Positions 1 to 7,111 are shown, counted from the first letter of the stretch. The stretch is 10,950 bases of DNA from an uncultured Bacilli bacterium (GCA_934133015.1 CAKPAQ010000015.1:1-10950), one strand, 5' to 3'. Notes: generated by a model not told the origin, from the sequence alone. A program made the numbers and translations.

Positions 1-1035
1 TGATATTTCTACATCTTCATCATCAAATGATTTTAATGCCTCCATCATATATTTAGCAACAAATGATATTCTTATATTTTCATCATTATTTTTTGTAACA
101 TTCATTTTTTCTTCTACTTTACCGATTTCAGCACTACTACTTCTTACAAATAATTTATTGCCATCTATTTCAAAAGTTACTATATTCTTCTCTTTATCAC
201 TTGTCAAAATACTAGCACGATCTATTACATTATATAAATCACTTATTTTAGTATTTATTTTCAACATAAACTCATCTGGTAATAGATTAGCTGTATTTGG
301 ATAAGTACCACTAATAAGTCTTGATTGGAATAAAATATTATTCAATTTTATTAAAACTTTATTATTAAATATATGTAATTCTAAATCTTCTTCATTTTCA
401 TCCATAATTTTAATAAATTCTAACAAGTTCTTACTTGGTATAACAATATTATAATTTTCTTCCGCTACATTTCTTAAATTTATAATCTTTCTAGCTAATC
501 TATACGAATCAGTTGAGTTACATTCTAATAGATTTCCGTTTATTTTAAAATTTATACCAGTTAAAATAGGTCTTGATTCATCATTACTTGATGCAAATGA
601 AGTTTGATTAATAATTGATTTAAAAGCTTTACCTAAAATTGTAATAGGTGTTTTACTCATTTCAAGATTAATATTTGGATATTCACTCTTACTTATACCA
701 TTTAAATTAAATTCACTATTTTCTGTGTAAATTGTTATTTTTAAATCATCTACTACTTCGATATTAATAAATTCATCTGGTAATTTTCTAACTATATCTA
801 ATATATATTTACCTTGTATAATAATACTACCTTCTTTTTCAATTGTCATATCTTCATTATTTTCAATAAATACTTGAATAGTAATATCATTATCACTAGC
901 TGTTAAAGTTAATCCTTTACTTTCTAACTCAAATTTTATACCAGCTAACACAGGTACTAAATTTTTAGTACTAATTGCTTTTGATACTTTATTTAATCCA
1001 TCTAATAATACATCTTTTTTAATTCTTAATTTCAT
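1..1035 (-). CDS. dnaN: DNA polymerase III beta subunit (sliding clamp), 3' end outside the window
   Basis: The reverse strand reads open from ATG at 1035 to the window edge, giving 345 residues; the family is about 365-380, so only the last few tens of residues are missing. The clamp ring encircles DNA and tethers the replicative polymerase. Seen in the translation: an N-terminus MKLRIKKDVLLDGLNKVSKA, then LVPVLAGIKF, SRPILTGINF, DSYRLA and YPNTANLLP, all typical beta-clamp landmarks spread over the three repeated domains. The C-terminal end of the protein lies beyond the window. A weak Shine-Dalgarno GAAGGA lies just upstream (about 1043-1048). The gene follows dnaA on the same strand after a 139-bp spacer that contains its own likely promoter. 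Identification is firm. Confidence 0.95.
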   Translation of the reverse strand, partial: MKLRIKKDVLLDGLNKVSKAISTKNLVPVLAGIKFELESKGLTLTASDNDITIQVFIENNEDMTIEKEGSIIIQGKYILDIVRKLPDEFINIEVVDDLKITIYTENSEFNLNGISKSEYPNINLEMSKTPITILGKAFKSIINQTSFASSNDESRPILTGINFKINGNLLECNSTDSYRLARKIINLRNVAEENYNIVIPSKNLLEFIKIMDENEEDLELHIFNNKVLIKLNNILFQSRLISGTYPNTANLLPDEFMLKINTKISDLYNVIDRASILTSDKEKNIVTFEIDGNKLFVRSSSAEIGKVEEKMNVTKNNDENIRISFVAKYMMEALKSFDDEDVEIS

Positions 1036-1059
1036 ATTTAATTCCTTCTTTCTTATAAA

Positions 1060-1145
1060 TTATTATTATTATTACAGTGGAAACTGTTGAAAACTTTTAT
1101 TACCCTTATTATATCACAAATTTTTAATTTTTTACTTGTGGATAA
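1060..1145 (-). other. Second DnaA-binding patch between dnaA and dnaN (candidate unwinding region)
   Basis: On the minus strand, position 1145-1137 is a perfect DnaA box TTATCCACA. Further toward dnaN come two degenerate boxes, TTTTCAACA (1093-1085, two mismatches) and GTTTCCACT (1086-1078, three mismatches). These are followed after one base by five tandem TAA triplets (1074-1060) and an AT-only stretch. In B. subtilis the origin is bipartite and the strand-opening element in the dnaA-dnaN spacer is made of DnaA boxes followed by DnaA-trios, so the layout here is similar. The box is seen; the role as unwinding element is inference, and I could not confirm that the triplets lie on the expected strand. 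Confidence 0.5.
1108..1116 (-). promoter_or_regulatory. Probable dnaN promoter, extended -10 element
   Basis: On the minus strand the sequence is TGATATAAT, a perfect TGn-TATAAT extended -10. I see no good -35 box upstream, which extended -10 promoters tolerate. A start a few bases downstream would give dnaN a leader of about 65 nt containing the TAA repeat. Inferred from motif and position only. Confidence 0.55.
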
Positions 1146-1174
1146 ATAGTTGAAAAAATCAAAATTATTAACAA

Positions 1175-2569
1175 CTATATAATTTCTTTCTTTAATTTTT
1201 CTATTATATTTGTTAATTCTTTATTAGTTAACATCTCTTTTTCTATCTTTTCAACTGAATGCATTACTGTTGAGTGATCTTTTCCTCCAAATTCAATCCC
1301 TATCTTTGGAAAAGACTCATTTGTTAACTTTCTACACAAATACATAGCCACTTGCCTAGGAAAAGCTAGATTTGCACTTCTCTTTTTTGATTTCATATCA
1401 TCTACTGATATTTGAAAGTGTTCAGCAACTATTCTTTGAATTCTATTAATATTATTTTTTTCACTATATCCTTTATTTACATAGTCTTTTAAGACATCAA
1501 TGGCTAAATCAAGTGTTATTTCAGCACCACCCATTATTGTTGAGTATGCCAGTAACCTAGTAATTGAACCTTCAAGATGTCTAACATCACTACCAACATT
1601 AGATGCTATATATTCAATAACGTCATCAGGAATATTTTTCTTAATGGACTCCCCTATTATCTTCTTTTTTATTATTGCTACTCTTAAATCAAAATCTGGT
1701 GGATAAATATCAGCTGTTAGACCCCAGCAGAATCGAGTTCTAAGCCTATCTTCTAATAGTTTCAAATCATCAGGTGATCTATCAGAGGATATTATTATTT
1801 GTTTATTGTCATTATATAATGTCGTAAATGTATGAAAAAATTCATTTTGTGTTTGAGTCGCACCTTGAAAAAATTGAATGTCATCTATTATCAATACATC
1901 TATATTTCTATATTTATCTTTAAAATAATTGACATAATCAAAGTTTTTACCATGTTCATCTTTTTTATTTATTCCTAAGAAGTCATTGATAAATTGATCA
2001 CTTGATACATATAAAACCTTTTTATTACTATGTTCTTCAATATAATTACCAATAGCGTGCATTAAATGTGTTTTACCTAACCCACTATTTCCGTATATAA
2101 ATAATGGATTATATATATTACCTGGATTTTCAGCTACATCAAATGCTGCTGCTTGAGCAAATCTATTACTATTTCCAACTATAAAATTATCAAAAGTATA
2201 ATTCTTATTTAAATTAGATTTGTGTACTCTTTCTAAAGGATTATTATAATTTATGTTAGTTTTATCAACATAATTATTAATAAAGTTATCATTTTGTTTT
2301 TCTTTTTGTTCTTCTTCCTCTATTTCTTCTCTTAAATAAAACTCAGCTTCAATATTATCACCGATTATTTCAGATAAAGTGCTTACAATTAAATCATAAT
2401 ATCTAGTAGCTAAATGTCTTTTAAACATTCCCATTGGTACAATTATTTTAGCTACACCATCTTTATATTCATATAATTCAGTATCTTTAAACCATGTATT
2501 AAAAGATAAGGGAGTCATATTATTTTTAATACTATTAAGAAAATTAGACCATATAATCTTAACATTCAT
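1175..2569 (-). CDS. dnaA: Chromosomal replication initiator protein DnaA
   Basis: This 464-residue protein is normal length for DnaA, the AAA+ ATPase that binds DnaA boxes and opens oriC. Domain I covers about residues 1-85 and includes WSNFLNSIKNNMTPLSFNTW. A variable Glu/Asn-rich linker runs to about 120. The AAA+ domain follows, with Walker A GNSGLGKT (160-167), Walker B LIIDD (226-230), the sensor-1 region IIISSD (258-263), EDRLRTRF (273-280) with the arginine finger, and VRHLEGS (329-335) near sensor 2. Domain IV ends in the helix-turn-helix signature GGKDHSTVMH (428-437), where Lys replaces the more usual Arg. The ATG at 2569 has a strong Shine-Dalgarno GGGGAGGG (2582-2575). It is transcribed away from oriC toward dnaN, with a promoter that overlaps a DnaA box, suggesting autoregulation. 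Confidence 0.98.
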   Translation of the reverse strand: MNVKIIWSNFLNSIKNNMTPLSFNTWFKDTELYEYKDGVAKIIVPMGMFKRHLATRYYDLIVSTLSEIIGDNIEAEFYLREEIEEEEQKEKQNDNFINNYVDKTNINYNNPLERVHKSNLNKNYTFDNFIVGNSNRFAQAAAFDVAENPGNIYNPLFIYGNSGLGKTHLMHAIGNYIEEHSNKKVLYVSSDQFINDFLGINKKDEHGKNFDYVNYFKDKYRNIDVLIIDDIQFFQGATQTQNEFFHTFTTLYNDNKQIIISSDRSPDDLKLLEDRLRTRFCWGLTADIYPPDFDLRVAIIKKKIIGESIKKNIPDDVIEYIASNVGSDVRHLEGSITRLLAYSTIMGGAEITLDLAIDVLKDYVNKGYSEKNNINRIQRIVAEHFQISVDDMKSKKRSANLAFPRQVAMYLCRKLTNESFPKIGIEFGGKDHSTVMHSVEKIEKEMLTNKELTNIIEKLKKEII

Positions 2570-2711
2570 AATATCCCTCCCCTGATAAAGCCAATTTGCA
2601 AGTCATATTGTAACTTAAAATTGTGGAAAAGAAAATAGTAAAAATAAACTTTTTTTTAATCCACAAACAATTCACAAATTATCAACATGGTTTTCCACAA
2701 TTGATAACCTT

Positions 2712-2740
2712 ATTATATATACATTTTAAAAAGTTATCAA
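2712..2740 (-). promoter_or_regulatory. dnaA promoter overlapping a DnaA box
   Basis: The minus strand shows TTGATA (2740-2735, five of six matches to the -35 consensus), a 17-bp spacer and a perfect TATAAT (2717-2712). The -35 hexamer lies within the DnaA box at 2734-2742, so bound DnaA should block RNA polymerase. The predicted leader is about 135 nt and runs through four further DnaA boxes. Confidence 0.7.
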
Positions 2741-2830
2741 CAAAATTAAAAAAAATCAAATTCACATAGTTGATAACGTTATAAACAGCATTGTGGAAAA
2801 TGTGAATAAAAAAATATTAACACTTTTATA

Positions 2831-2860
2831 TTGACAAAATATAGCTTTATAACTTATACT
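2831..2860 (+). promoter_or_regulatory. rpmH promoter
   Basis: A perfect TTGACA (2831-2836), an 18-bp spacer and TATACT (2855-2860, five of six matches) form a strong housekeeping promoter. Transcription would start near 2867, about 24 nt before the rpmH start codon, leaving just the Shine-Dalgarno GGAGGTG (2879-2885) in the leader. Confidence 0.75.
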
Positions 2861-2890
2861 AATGTAGATTTTATGTCTGGAGGTGGAATT

Positions 2891-3013
2891 ATGAAAAGAA
2901 CTTATCAACCAAATAATAGAAAAATGAAGAAAAAACATGGTTTTTTTGCAAGAATGAAATCTAAAGTATTAAATAGTCGTAGAGCTAAAGGTCGTAAAAG
3001 ACTATCAAAATAA
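2891..3013 (+). CDS. rpmH: 50S ribosomal protein L34, unusually short
   Basis: L34 is a very small basic protein of the large ribosomal subunit. The translation begins MKRTYQPNNRKMKKKHGFFA and ends SRRAKGRKRLSK, an unmistakable L34. It has 40 residues, while most bacterial L34 proteins have 44-46. The usual middle reads RMxTKNGRxVLARRR, but here it is RMKSKVLNSRR, so about four residues around the TKNGR segment are absent with the frame intact. The ATG at 2891 is chosen because GGAGGTG lies 5 bp upstream; a longer start (TTG at 2831) would sit inside the promoter. rpmH is followed by a terminator-like hairpin before rnpA, an arrangement that lets the abundant ribosomal protein be expressed more than rnpA. 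Confidence 0.95.
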   Translation: MKRTYQPNNRKMKKKHGFFARMKSKVLNSRRAKGRKRLSK

Positions 3014-3040
3014 AAACTACTGTACTCAGTGGTTTTTTTC
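3012..3040 (+). terminator. Intrinsic terminator or attenuator between rpmH and rnpA
   Basis: AAACTACTG (3014-3022) pairs with CAGTGGTTT (3027-3035) through nine base pairs including one G-U, with loop TACT, and is followed by a run of T to 3039. It begins at the rpmH stop codon. rnpA has no convincing promoter of its own after it, so partial readthrough is likely. Confidence 0.7.
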
Positions 3041-3067
3041 TATTATAATACTTTATAAGGTGATATT

Positions 3068-3415
3068 ATGAAAAAAAGAGACACTATAAAAGAGAGCAAA
3101 GATTTTCAAAAACTAATAACAACAGGGAAGTTAATTAAAAATCACTATTTAATTGTTTATTATCTTAAAAATGATTTTTCAAAAGATAGATTTGGAATTT
3201 CAGTTGGCAAAAAAATTGGAAATGCAGTAACTAGAAATCATTATAAAAGACAATTAAGAAATATTATTGATCATAATAAAAATCTATGTTCAAATGACAA
3301 AGATTATATTATAATAATAAGGAAGAGTTGCTTAAATGCATCTTATCAAAATATTGAAGATAGTTTTAAGAAAATTATGTTTAATATAAATAAAGGAGAG
3401 AAAGATGAAAACTAG
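3068..3415 (+). CDS. rnpA: Ribonuclease P protein component
   Basis: This 115-residue basic protein is the normal size of the RNase P protein, which binds the catalytic RNA and helps it mature tRNA 5' ends. The conserved RNR region is visible as TRNHYKRQLRNII (about residues 55-67), preceded by RFGISVGKKIGNAV, which forms the family's central beta strand and turn. The ATG at 3068 is preceded by AAGGTGAT (about 3056-3063). The 3' end overlaps the next gene, yidC, by 11 bp, and the yidC Shine-Dalgarno lies inside rnpA, indicating translational coupling. Its position between rpmH and yidC is the standard one. Confidence 0.95.
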   Translation: MKKRDTIKESKDFQKLITTGKLIKNHYLIVYYLKNDFSKDRFGISVGKKIGNAVTRNHYKRQLRNIIDHNKNLCSNDKDYIIIIRKSCLNASYQNIEDSFKKIMFNINKGEKDEN

Positions 3416-4328
3416 AACTAAAAAAAATATATTTTTACTACTATTAATAATGCTACTAGTTACTGGATGTACAACTACATTAAAAACAGAAGATAAAAAA
3501 GTAGTAAAAAATCCTGAAACAGGTCAAAGTTTAACTGAAAATATCTTATGTCGACCAACAAATAAGAATACTATTAAAGTATATGAAAAGAATGGGGTAG
3601 ACTTAGCTGCTATTCCTGAATGTAATGATTTTTCAATTACAAGTGGTGGATATGATGGATTATGGACTAGTATATTTGTAAAACCTCTTGCTTTTGTAAT
3701 ATTATTTATAAATAAATATGTCAAAAACGCAGGATTGGCTTTAATTATAACAAGTCTAGCATTAAGACTAGTTTTATATCCATTAACTAGAAAAACTGCT
3801 TTACAATCAGAATTAATTAAAAAGGCTCAGCCAGATTTAGATAAATTAGAAAAAAAATATGCAAATAAAACTGATTCTGATTCTATGATGAAGAAAAGTC
3901 AAGAAATGACATTAATATACAAGAAACATAAAATCAACCCAGTGTTAGGCTGCTTATATTCCTTTATCCAATTACCTTTATTCATAGCTTTCTTAGAGGC
4001 TATAAATAGAGTTCCAGCATTATTTGAAGGAAAGTTCTTATCATTACAATTAGGAACAACTCCTTCAATGGGAATATTTAGTAATGGTCAATGGCTTTAT
4101 CTATTATTGATAATTTTAATTGGAGTTACAACTTACTTCTCATTCAATTTAAATAAAACAGCTTCAACCACTGGATCACAAATGCAAAATATGACTAATA
4201 TAATGACTGGTATGATCGTAGTAATGGGAATATTTATGCCAACCGCATTATGTATTTATTGGATCACAACCAATTTATTTACAATAGTTCAAAATCTACT
4301 TGTAAAAAGAAGTAAGGAGGCCCAATAA
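3405..4328 (+). CDS. yidC: Membrane protein insertase YidC/OxaI family (SpoIIIJ-like lipoprotein form)
   Basis: The 307-residue protein inserts membrane proteins with or without the Sec translocon. It starts with a lipoprotein signal peptide: basic MKTRTKK, a hydrophobic stretch, and lipobox LVTGC with Cys22 as the lipidation site. The insertase core follows: a hydrophobic segment about 88-106, a first core helix ending LALRLVLYP (118-126) with Arg121 as the hydrophilic-groove arginine, a charged cytoplasmic hairpin (about 128-176), NPVLGCLYSFIQLPLFIAFL (178-197), and helices about 229-247 and 266-296. Between lipobox and core there is an outside segment of about 60 residues with Cys49 and Cys73. 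Shine-Dalgarno AAAGGAGAG is at 3392-3400. The stop shares one base with the jag start, the usual yidC-jag pair. Confidence 0.95.
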   Translation: MKTRTKKNIFLLLLIMLLVTGCTTTLKTEDKKVVKNPETGQSLTENILCRPTNKNTIKVYEKNGVDLAAIPECNDFSITSGGYDGLWTSIFVKPLAFVILFINKYVKNAGLALIITSLALRLVLYPLTRKTALQSELIKKAQPDLDKLEKKYANKTDSDSMMKKSQEMTLIYKKHKINPVLGCLYSFIQLPLFIAFLEAINRVPALFEGKFLSLQLGTTPSMGIFSNGQWLYLLLIILIGVTTYFSFNLNKTASTTGSQMQNMTNIMTGMIVVMGIFMPTALCIYWITTNLFTIVQNLLVKRSKEAQ

Positions 4329-4942
4329 TGTTAATAAAAAATAATTACACAGGTAAAAATTTAGAAAGTGCTATAAATAATGCTAAAATCGCACTACAAG
4401 AAACCGAAGATAAACTTTATATTAAAGAATTAGAAACAAAAAATAGTTTATTTAATAAAAAAGTAGAAATCGAAGTAATAAGATATGACGATGTTATTGA
4501 ATACATAAAAGAATACCTAAAGACTCTTATCAATAATATGGGTCTAAGTTGCAATTTAGAAGTAAAAAAGAGAGAACAAAATGTAATATTTACTATATAT
4601 TCTGATAATAATTCTATATTAATAGGAAAGAATGGTAAAACATTAGAATCAATCACAACGATAACTAAACAAGTTATTCAAAAAGAATTAGGTAAATATT
4701 TTAATTTTACTATTGATATTGGTGAATATAAAAAAGAAAGAGAACATAGATTAGAATCCCTTGCTAAGAAAATTGCTAGAGAAGTATCAATATCTAAAGT
4801 AGCCGCAAAATTAGATCCAATGAACTCATATGAAAGAAGAATCATTCATACTACTTTATCTGATAATAAAAAAGTAACAACTGAGAGTGAAGGGGAAGAA
4901 CCTAATCGTTATGTAGTAATTAGACCTAAAGAAGATGAATAA
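4328..4942 (+). CDS. jag: RNA-binding protein Jag / KhpB (EloR)
   Basis: This 204-residue protein has the three Jag parts in order: an N-terminal Jag_N domain (about 1-50, MLIKNNYTGKNLESAINNAK...), a KH RNA-binding domain with the nucleic-acid-gripping loop GKNG (100-103, in ILIGKNGKTLESI), and a C-terminal R3H domain (about 137-200) with REHRLESLAKKIAREV and ERRIIHTTL. In streptococci and relatives the protein (KhpB/EloR) binds RNA with KhpA and affects cell elongation and division; the Jag_N-YidC pairing is recurrent. That role here is inferred from family. AAGGAGG (4314-4320) precedes the ATG, which overlaps the yidC stop by one base. Its last codons form the left arm of a terminator. Confidence 0.93.
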   Translation: MLIKNNYTGKNLESAINNAKIALQETEDKLYIKELETKNSLFNKKVEIEVIRYDDVIEYIKEYLKTLINNMGLSCNLEVKKREQNVIFTIYSDNNSILIGKNGKTLESITTITKQVIQKELGKYFNFTIDIGEYKKEREHRLESLAKKIAREVSISKVAAKLDPMNSYERRIIHTTLSDNKKVTTESEGEEPNRYVVIRPKEDE

Positions 4943-4959
4943 TCTTCTTTTATTTTTTC
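4928..4959 (+). terminator. Intrinsic terminator overlapping the jag stop codon
   Basis: AAAGAAGAT (4928-4936) and ATCTTCTTT (4942-4950) form a perfect 9-bp stem with loop GAATA, followed by TATTTTTTC. The left arm is coding sequence of jag. It closes the rpmH-rnpA-yidC-jag unit, and a new promoter follows directly. Confidence 0.7.
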
Positions 4960-4966
4960 TAAAATA

Positions 4967-4975
4967 TGGTATAAT
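4967..4975 (+). promoter_or_regulatory. Extended -10 promoter for the 4999-mnmE unit
   Basis: TGGTATAAT is a perfect TGn-TATAAT extended -10; no good -35 box is visible. Transcription starting near 4982 would give a leader of about 17 nt before the ATG at 4999. The same nonamer recurs at 4992-5000, where it contains the start codon. Confidence 0.6.
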
Positions 4976-4998
4976 AAAGCCACTTTGGATGTGGTATA

Positions 4999-5715
4999 AT
5001 GATAAAAATAGAAAATAAATTATTTCATGGAATTAATATTAGTAATTATAATGAAACTTCAAATTTGTCTGAATTATATGTACTAAAAGAAATTTTAAAG
5101 TTAGGTAAAATATTAAATAGAAAAGATTTATATACCGAAAAACAAGAAATAATTCCACATTTAAACCATGAGTATTATCAAGCTGATAATGAAATTTGTT
5201 TAGCTTTTCATCCTAATAATAAAGAATATGAATTATTAATAGATCCAATAGAAGATGCTTTCTATGATTTTATTATGAATCATATTTCAATTATACTAAG
5301 TGAACAATTAACGATAAATAACTTTTATAAAGTTGCAGGTATACCAAGAGAAATAAGAGTAGAAAAATCAATAGTTTTACCAAAATATATAGAAGCAATA
5401 GGGTATTGTGATAAGGTTACCAAGATTATAACAACAATTAACGGTTTGATAAATGAAGAAAATTATGAACAATTAAAGAAATTAATACTTAATAATTATT
5501 ACCATGAATTTTTTCTAGTAAAAGATGCAAAAAAATATGTAGAATCAGAATATCAAAAGTATAATCAAATAAGAGAAATATTACAAAATACTGGTTATAA
5601 TATTCCAATAGTAGATCCTTTAACAGGACTTGAACATAATTCTATAGAAGAAAACATAGACAAAGTAGAAATTACTCTAAATAAAATAAAAAAAATAAGA
5701 GGTGAAAGAAGATGA
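4999..5715 (+). CDS. Uncharacterized protein coupled to mnmE
   Basis: I do not recognise this 238-residue gene. It looks soluble: no signal peptide and no membrane segment. Visible points are an N-terminal LFHGINISN (8-16), a leucine/lysine helix SELYVLKEILKLGKIL (24-39), NEICLAFHP (64-72), IPREIRVEKSIVLPKYIEAIGY (two pieces: IPREIRVEKS 115-124 and IVLPKYIEAIGY 125-136), a helical middle, and a charged C-terminus IKKIRGERR. A short LxHG near the N-terminus followed later by an E-(I/V)-x-V strand and a PxxYIxxIGY strand is faintly reminiscent of ADP-ribosyltransferase-like folds; this is a guess without catalytic residues I can name. The ATG lies within TATAATG with only a poor Shine-Dalgarno (GGATGTGG). 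The end overlaps mnmE as ATGA, so the two are co-translated. Base use matches neighbours, with no sign of recent transfer. Confidence 0.8.
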   Translation: MIKIENKLFHGINISNYNETSNLSELYVLKEILKLGKILNRKDLYTEKQEIIPHLNHEYYQADNEICLAFHPNNKEYELLIDPIEDAFYDFIMNHISIILSEQLTINNFYKVAGIPREIRVEKSIVLPKYIEAIGYCDKVTKIITTINGLINEENYEQLKKLILNNYYHEFFLVKDAKKYVESEYQKYNQIREILQNTGYNIPIVDPLTGLEHNSIEENIDKVEITLNKIKKIRGERR

Positions 5716-7067
5716 ATGATACAATCGCAGCCATTTCTACAACACAAGGAGTAGGCGCAATATCAATAATAAGAGTTAGTGGTAATGATGCTATAAAAAT
5801 AGTAAATAAAATATTTAAGGGAAAAAATCTAGAAACAGTAGAAAGTCATACAATTAACTATGGACATATCGTAGATAAAGATGAAGTAATTGATGAAGTA
5901 TTAGTATCAGTTATGAAATCACCTAAAACTTTTACTACTGAAGATGTAGTAGAAATTAATTGTCATGGTGGTATTTCCACTACTAATAAAATTTTAGAAC
6001 TAGTATTAAATAATGGTGCTAGACTAGCTGAACCTGGAGAATTTACAAAACGTGCCTTTTTAAATGGTAGAATAGATTTAACTCAAGCAGAATCTGTAAT
6101 GGATTTGATTAATTCTAAAAATGAGTCAAAAAGAAAAGTAGCCATTAAAGGTTTAAATGGTTATGTTAGTAATATTATTAGAAACTTAAGACAAGAAATA
6201 TTAGAGTTACTAGCATCGATTGAAGTAAATATAGATTATCCAGAGTATGAAGATGCGATCGTGATGACTAATGATATCGTAAAACCAAAGATTGCTGAAA
6301 TAAAAGAAAAATTAGCTAAAATTATTAATGAATCTGAAAATGGTAAGATTCTAACTAGTGGTATTAAAACTATCATTATTGGAAAACCAAATGTAGGAAA
6401 AAGTAGTATTTTAAATAGATTATTAGATGAAGAAAAAGCAATTGTTACTGATATTGAAGGAACAACTCGTGATACAGTTGAAGGTTCTATTACGATTAAT
6501 GGAGTATCTTTAAATATTATTGATACAGCTGGTATTCGTGAAACAGAAGATATTGTAGAAAAAATAGGGGTAGAAAAGAGCTTAAGCTTAATTAATGAAG
6601 CAGACTTAATTATTATTGTTTTAAATAATAATGAAGAACTAACAGAAGAGGATAAAAAAATATTAGACGCATGTAAGGATAAAAAGGTAATTGTCGTTAT
6701 TAATAAAAATGATTTAGAAAGAAAAATTAATATTAAAGACATCAATTATAAGAATATAATTTATACAAATACAGTAGATTTATCTGGTATAGATTCTTTA
6801 AAAGAAAAGATAGTAGAATTATTTAATTTAAATGAACTTGAACAACAAGATTATACTTATCTAAGTAATGTAAGACAAATTTCACTAGCAAAAGAAGCAT
6901 ATCAAATTCTAAAAGAAGTAGATAATGGTATAGAAAATGAAGTACCTGTTGATATGATAGAAATTGATATTAAGCATGCTTGGGAAAAACTTGGTGAAAT
7001 AATAGGTGAAACTTATACTGAAGAATTAATAGATCAACTATTTAGTCAGTTCTGTTTAGGTAAATAA
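5712..7067 (+). CDS. mnmE: tRNA uridine-5-carboxymethylaminomethyl modification GTPase MnmE
   Basis: MnmE works with MnmG to install the carboxymethylaminomethyl group at C5 of the wobble uridine of certain tRNAs. The 451-residue length is normal. The N-terminal folate-binding domain starts NDTIAAISTTQGVGAISIIR and holds EINCHGG (81-87) and AEPGEFTKRAFLNGRIDL (106-123). The GTPase domain shows G1 GKPNVGKS (224-231), G2 TTRD (251-254), G3 DTAG (271-274) and G4 NKND (331-334). The C-terminal signature FCLGK (447-451) carries the essential Cys448. The start is fixed by GAGGTGAAAG about 3-12 bp upstream and by the ATGA overlap with the preceding gene. mnmG lies downstream but is separated by a small gene and a palindrome and seems separately expressed. 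Confidence 0.97.
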   Translation: MNDTIAAISTTQGVGAISIIRVSGNDAIKIVNKIFKGKNLETVESHTINYGHIVDKDEVIDEVLVSVMKSPKTFTTEDVVEINCHGGISTTNKILELVLNNGARLAEPGEFTKRAFLNGRIDLTQAESVMDLINSKNESKRKVAIKGLNGYVSNIIRNLRQEILELLASIEVNIDYPEYEDAIVMTNDIVKPKIAEIKEKLAKIINESENGKILTSGIKTIIIGKPNVGKSSILNRLLDEEKAIVTDIEGTTRDTVEGSITINGVSLNIIDTAGIRETEDIVEKIGVEKSLSLINEADLIIIVLNNNEELTEEDKKILDACKDKKVIVVINKNDLERKINIKDINYKNIIYTNTVDLSGIDSLKEKIVELFNLNELEQQDYTYLSNVRQISLAKEAYQILKEVDNGIENEVPVDMIEIDIKHAWEKLGEIIGETYTEELIDQLFSQFCLGK

Positions 7068-7111
7068 TACAGAATAATTTACTTTAAGCTAACAAAAAAA
7101 TGCCACGCCCA

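Larger units (their letters stand above)
2570..2890. other. Chromosomal replication origin oriC with a DnaA-box cluster
   Basis: This 321-bp gene-free stretch lies between divergent dnaA and rpmH. By comparison with TTATCCACA, I see boxes with one mismatch at 2622-2630 (minus, TTTTCCACA), 2657-2665 (plus, TAATCCACA), 2679-2687 (plus, TTATCAACA), 2691-2699 (plus, TTTTCCACA), 2734-2742 (plus, TTATCAACA), 2792-2800 (minus, TTTTCCACA) and 2801-2809 (minus, TTATTCACA). A two-mismatch box lies at 2768-2776 (minus). None is perfect here; the only perfect box of the window is at 1137-1145, beyond dnaA. The flanking sequence is nearly all A and T. Density of boxes plus gene order make the origin call strong; the exact opening site is not shown by this stretch. 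Confidence 0.9.

Noticed and set aside
1147..1177. TAGTTG...CAACTA inverted repeat at the dnaA stop as a terminator
   Set aside because: Six base pairs with a 19-nt loop and no clean T run on the minus strand; too weak.
1500..1706. Plus-strand reading frame inside dnaA
   Set aside because: It is antisense to the conserved AAA+ domain and has no recognisable product or ribosome site; the same holds for antisense frames in yidC, jag, mnmE and upstream of noc.
2831..2890. Upstream TTG start for rpmH
   Set aside because: The TTG is the first codon of the TTGACA -35 box; the conserved L34 N-terminus begins at 2891 after GGAGGTG.
3044..3049. TATAAT before rnpA as a separate promoter
   Set aside because: Its predicted start would fall at the rnpA Shine-Dalgarno, and the hexamer at -35 (TGTACT) is poor.
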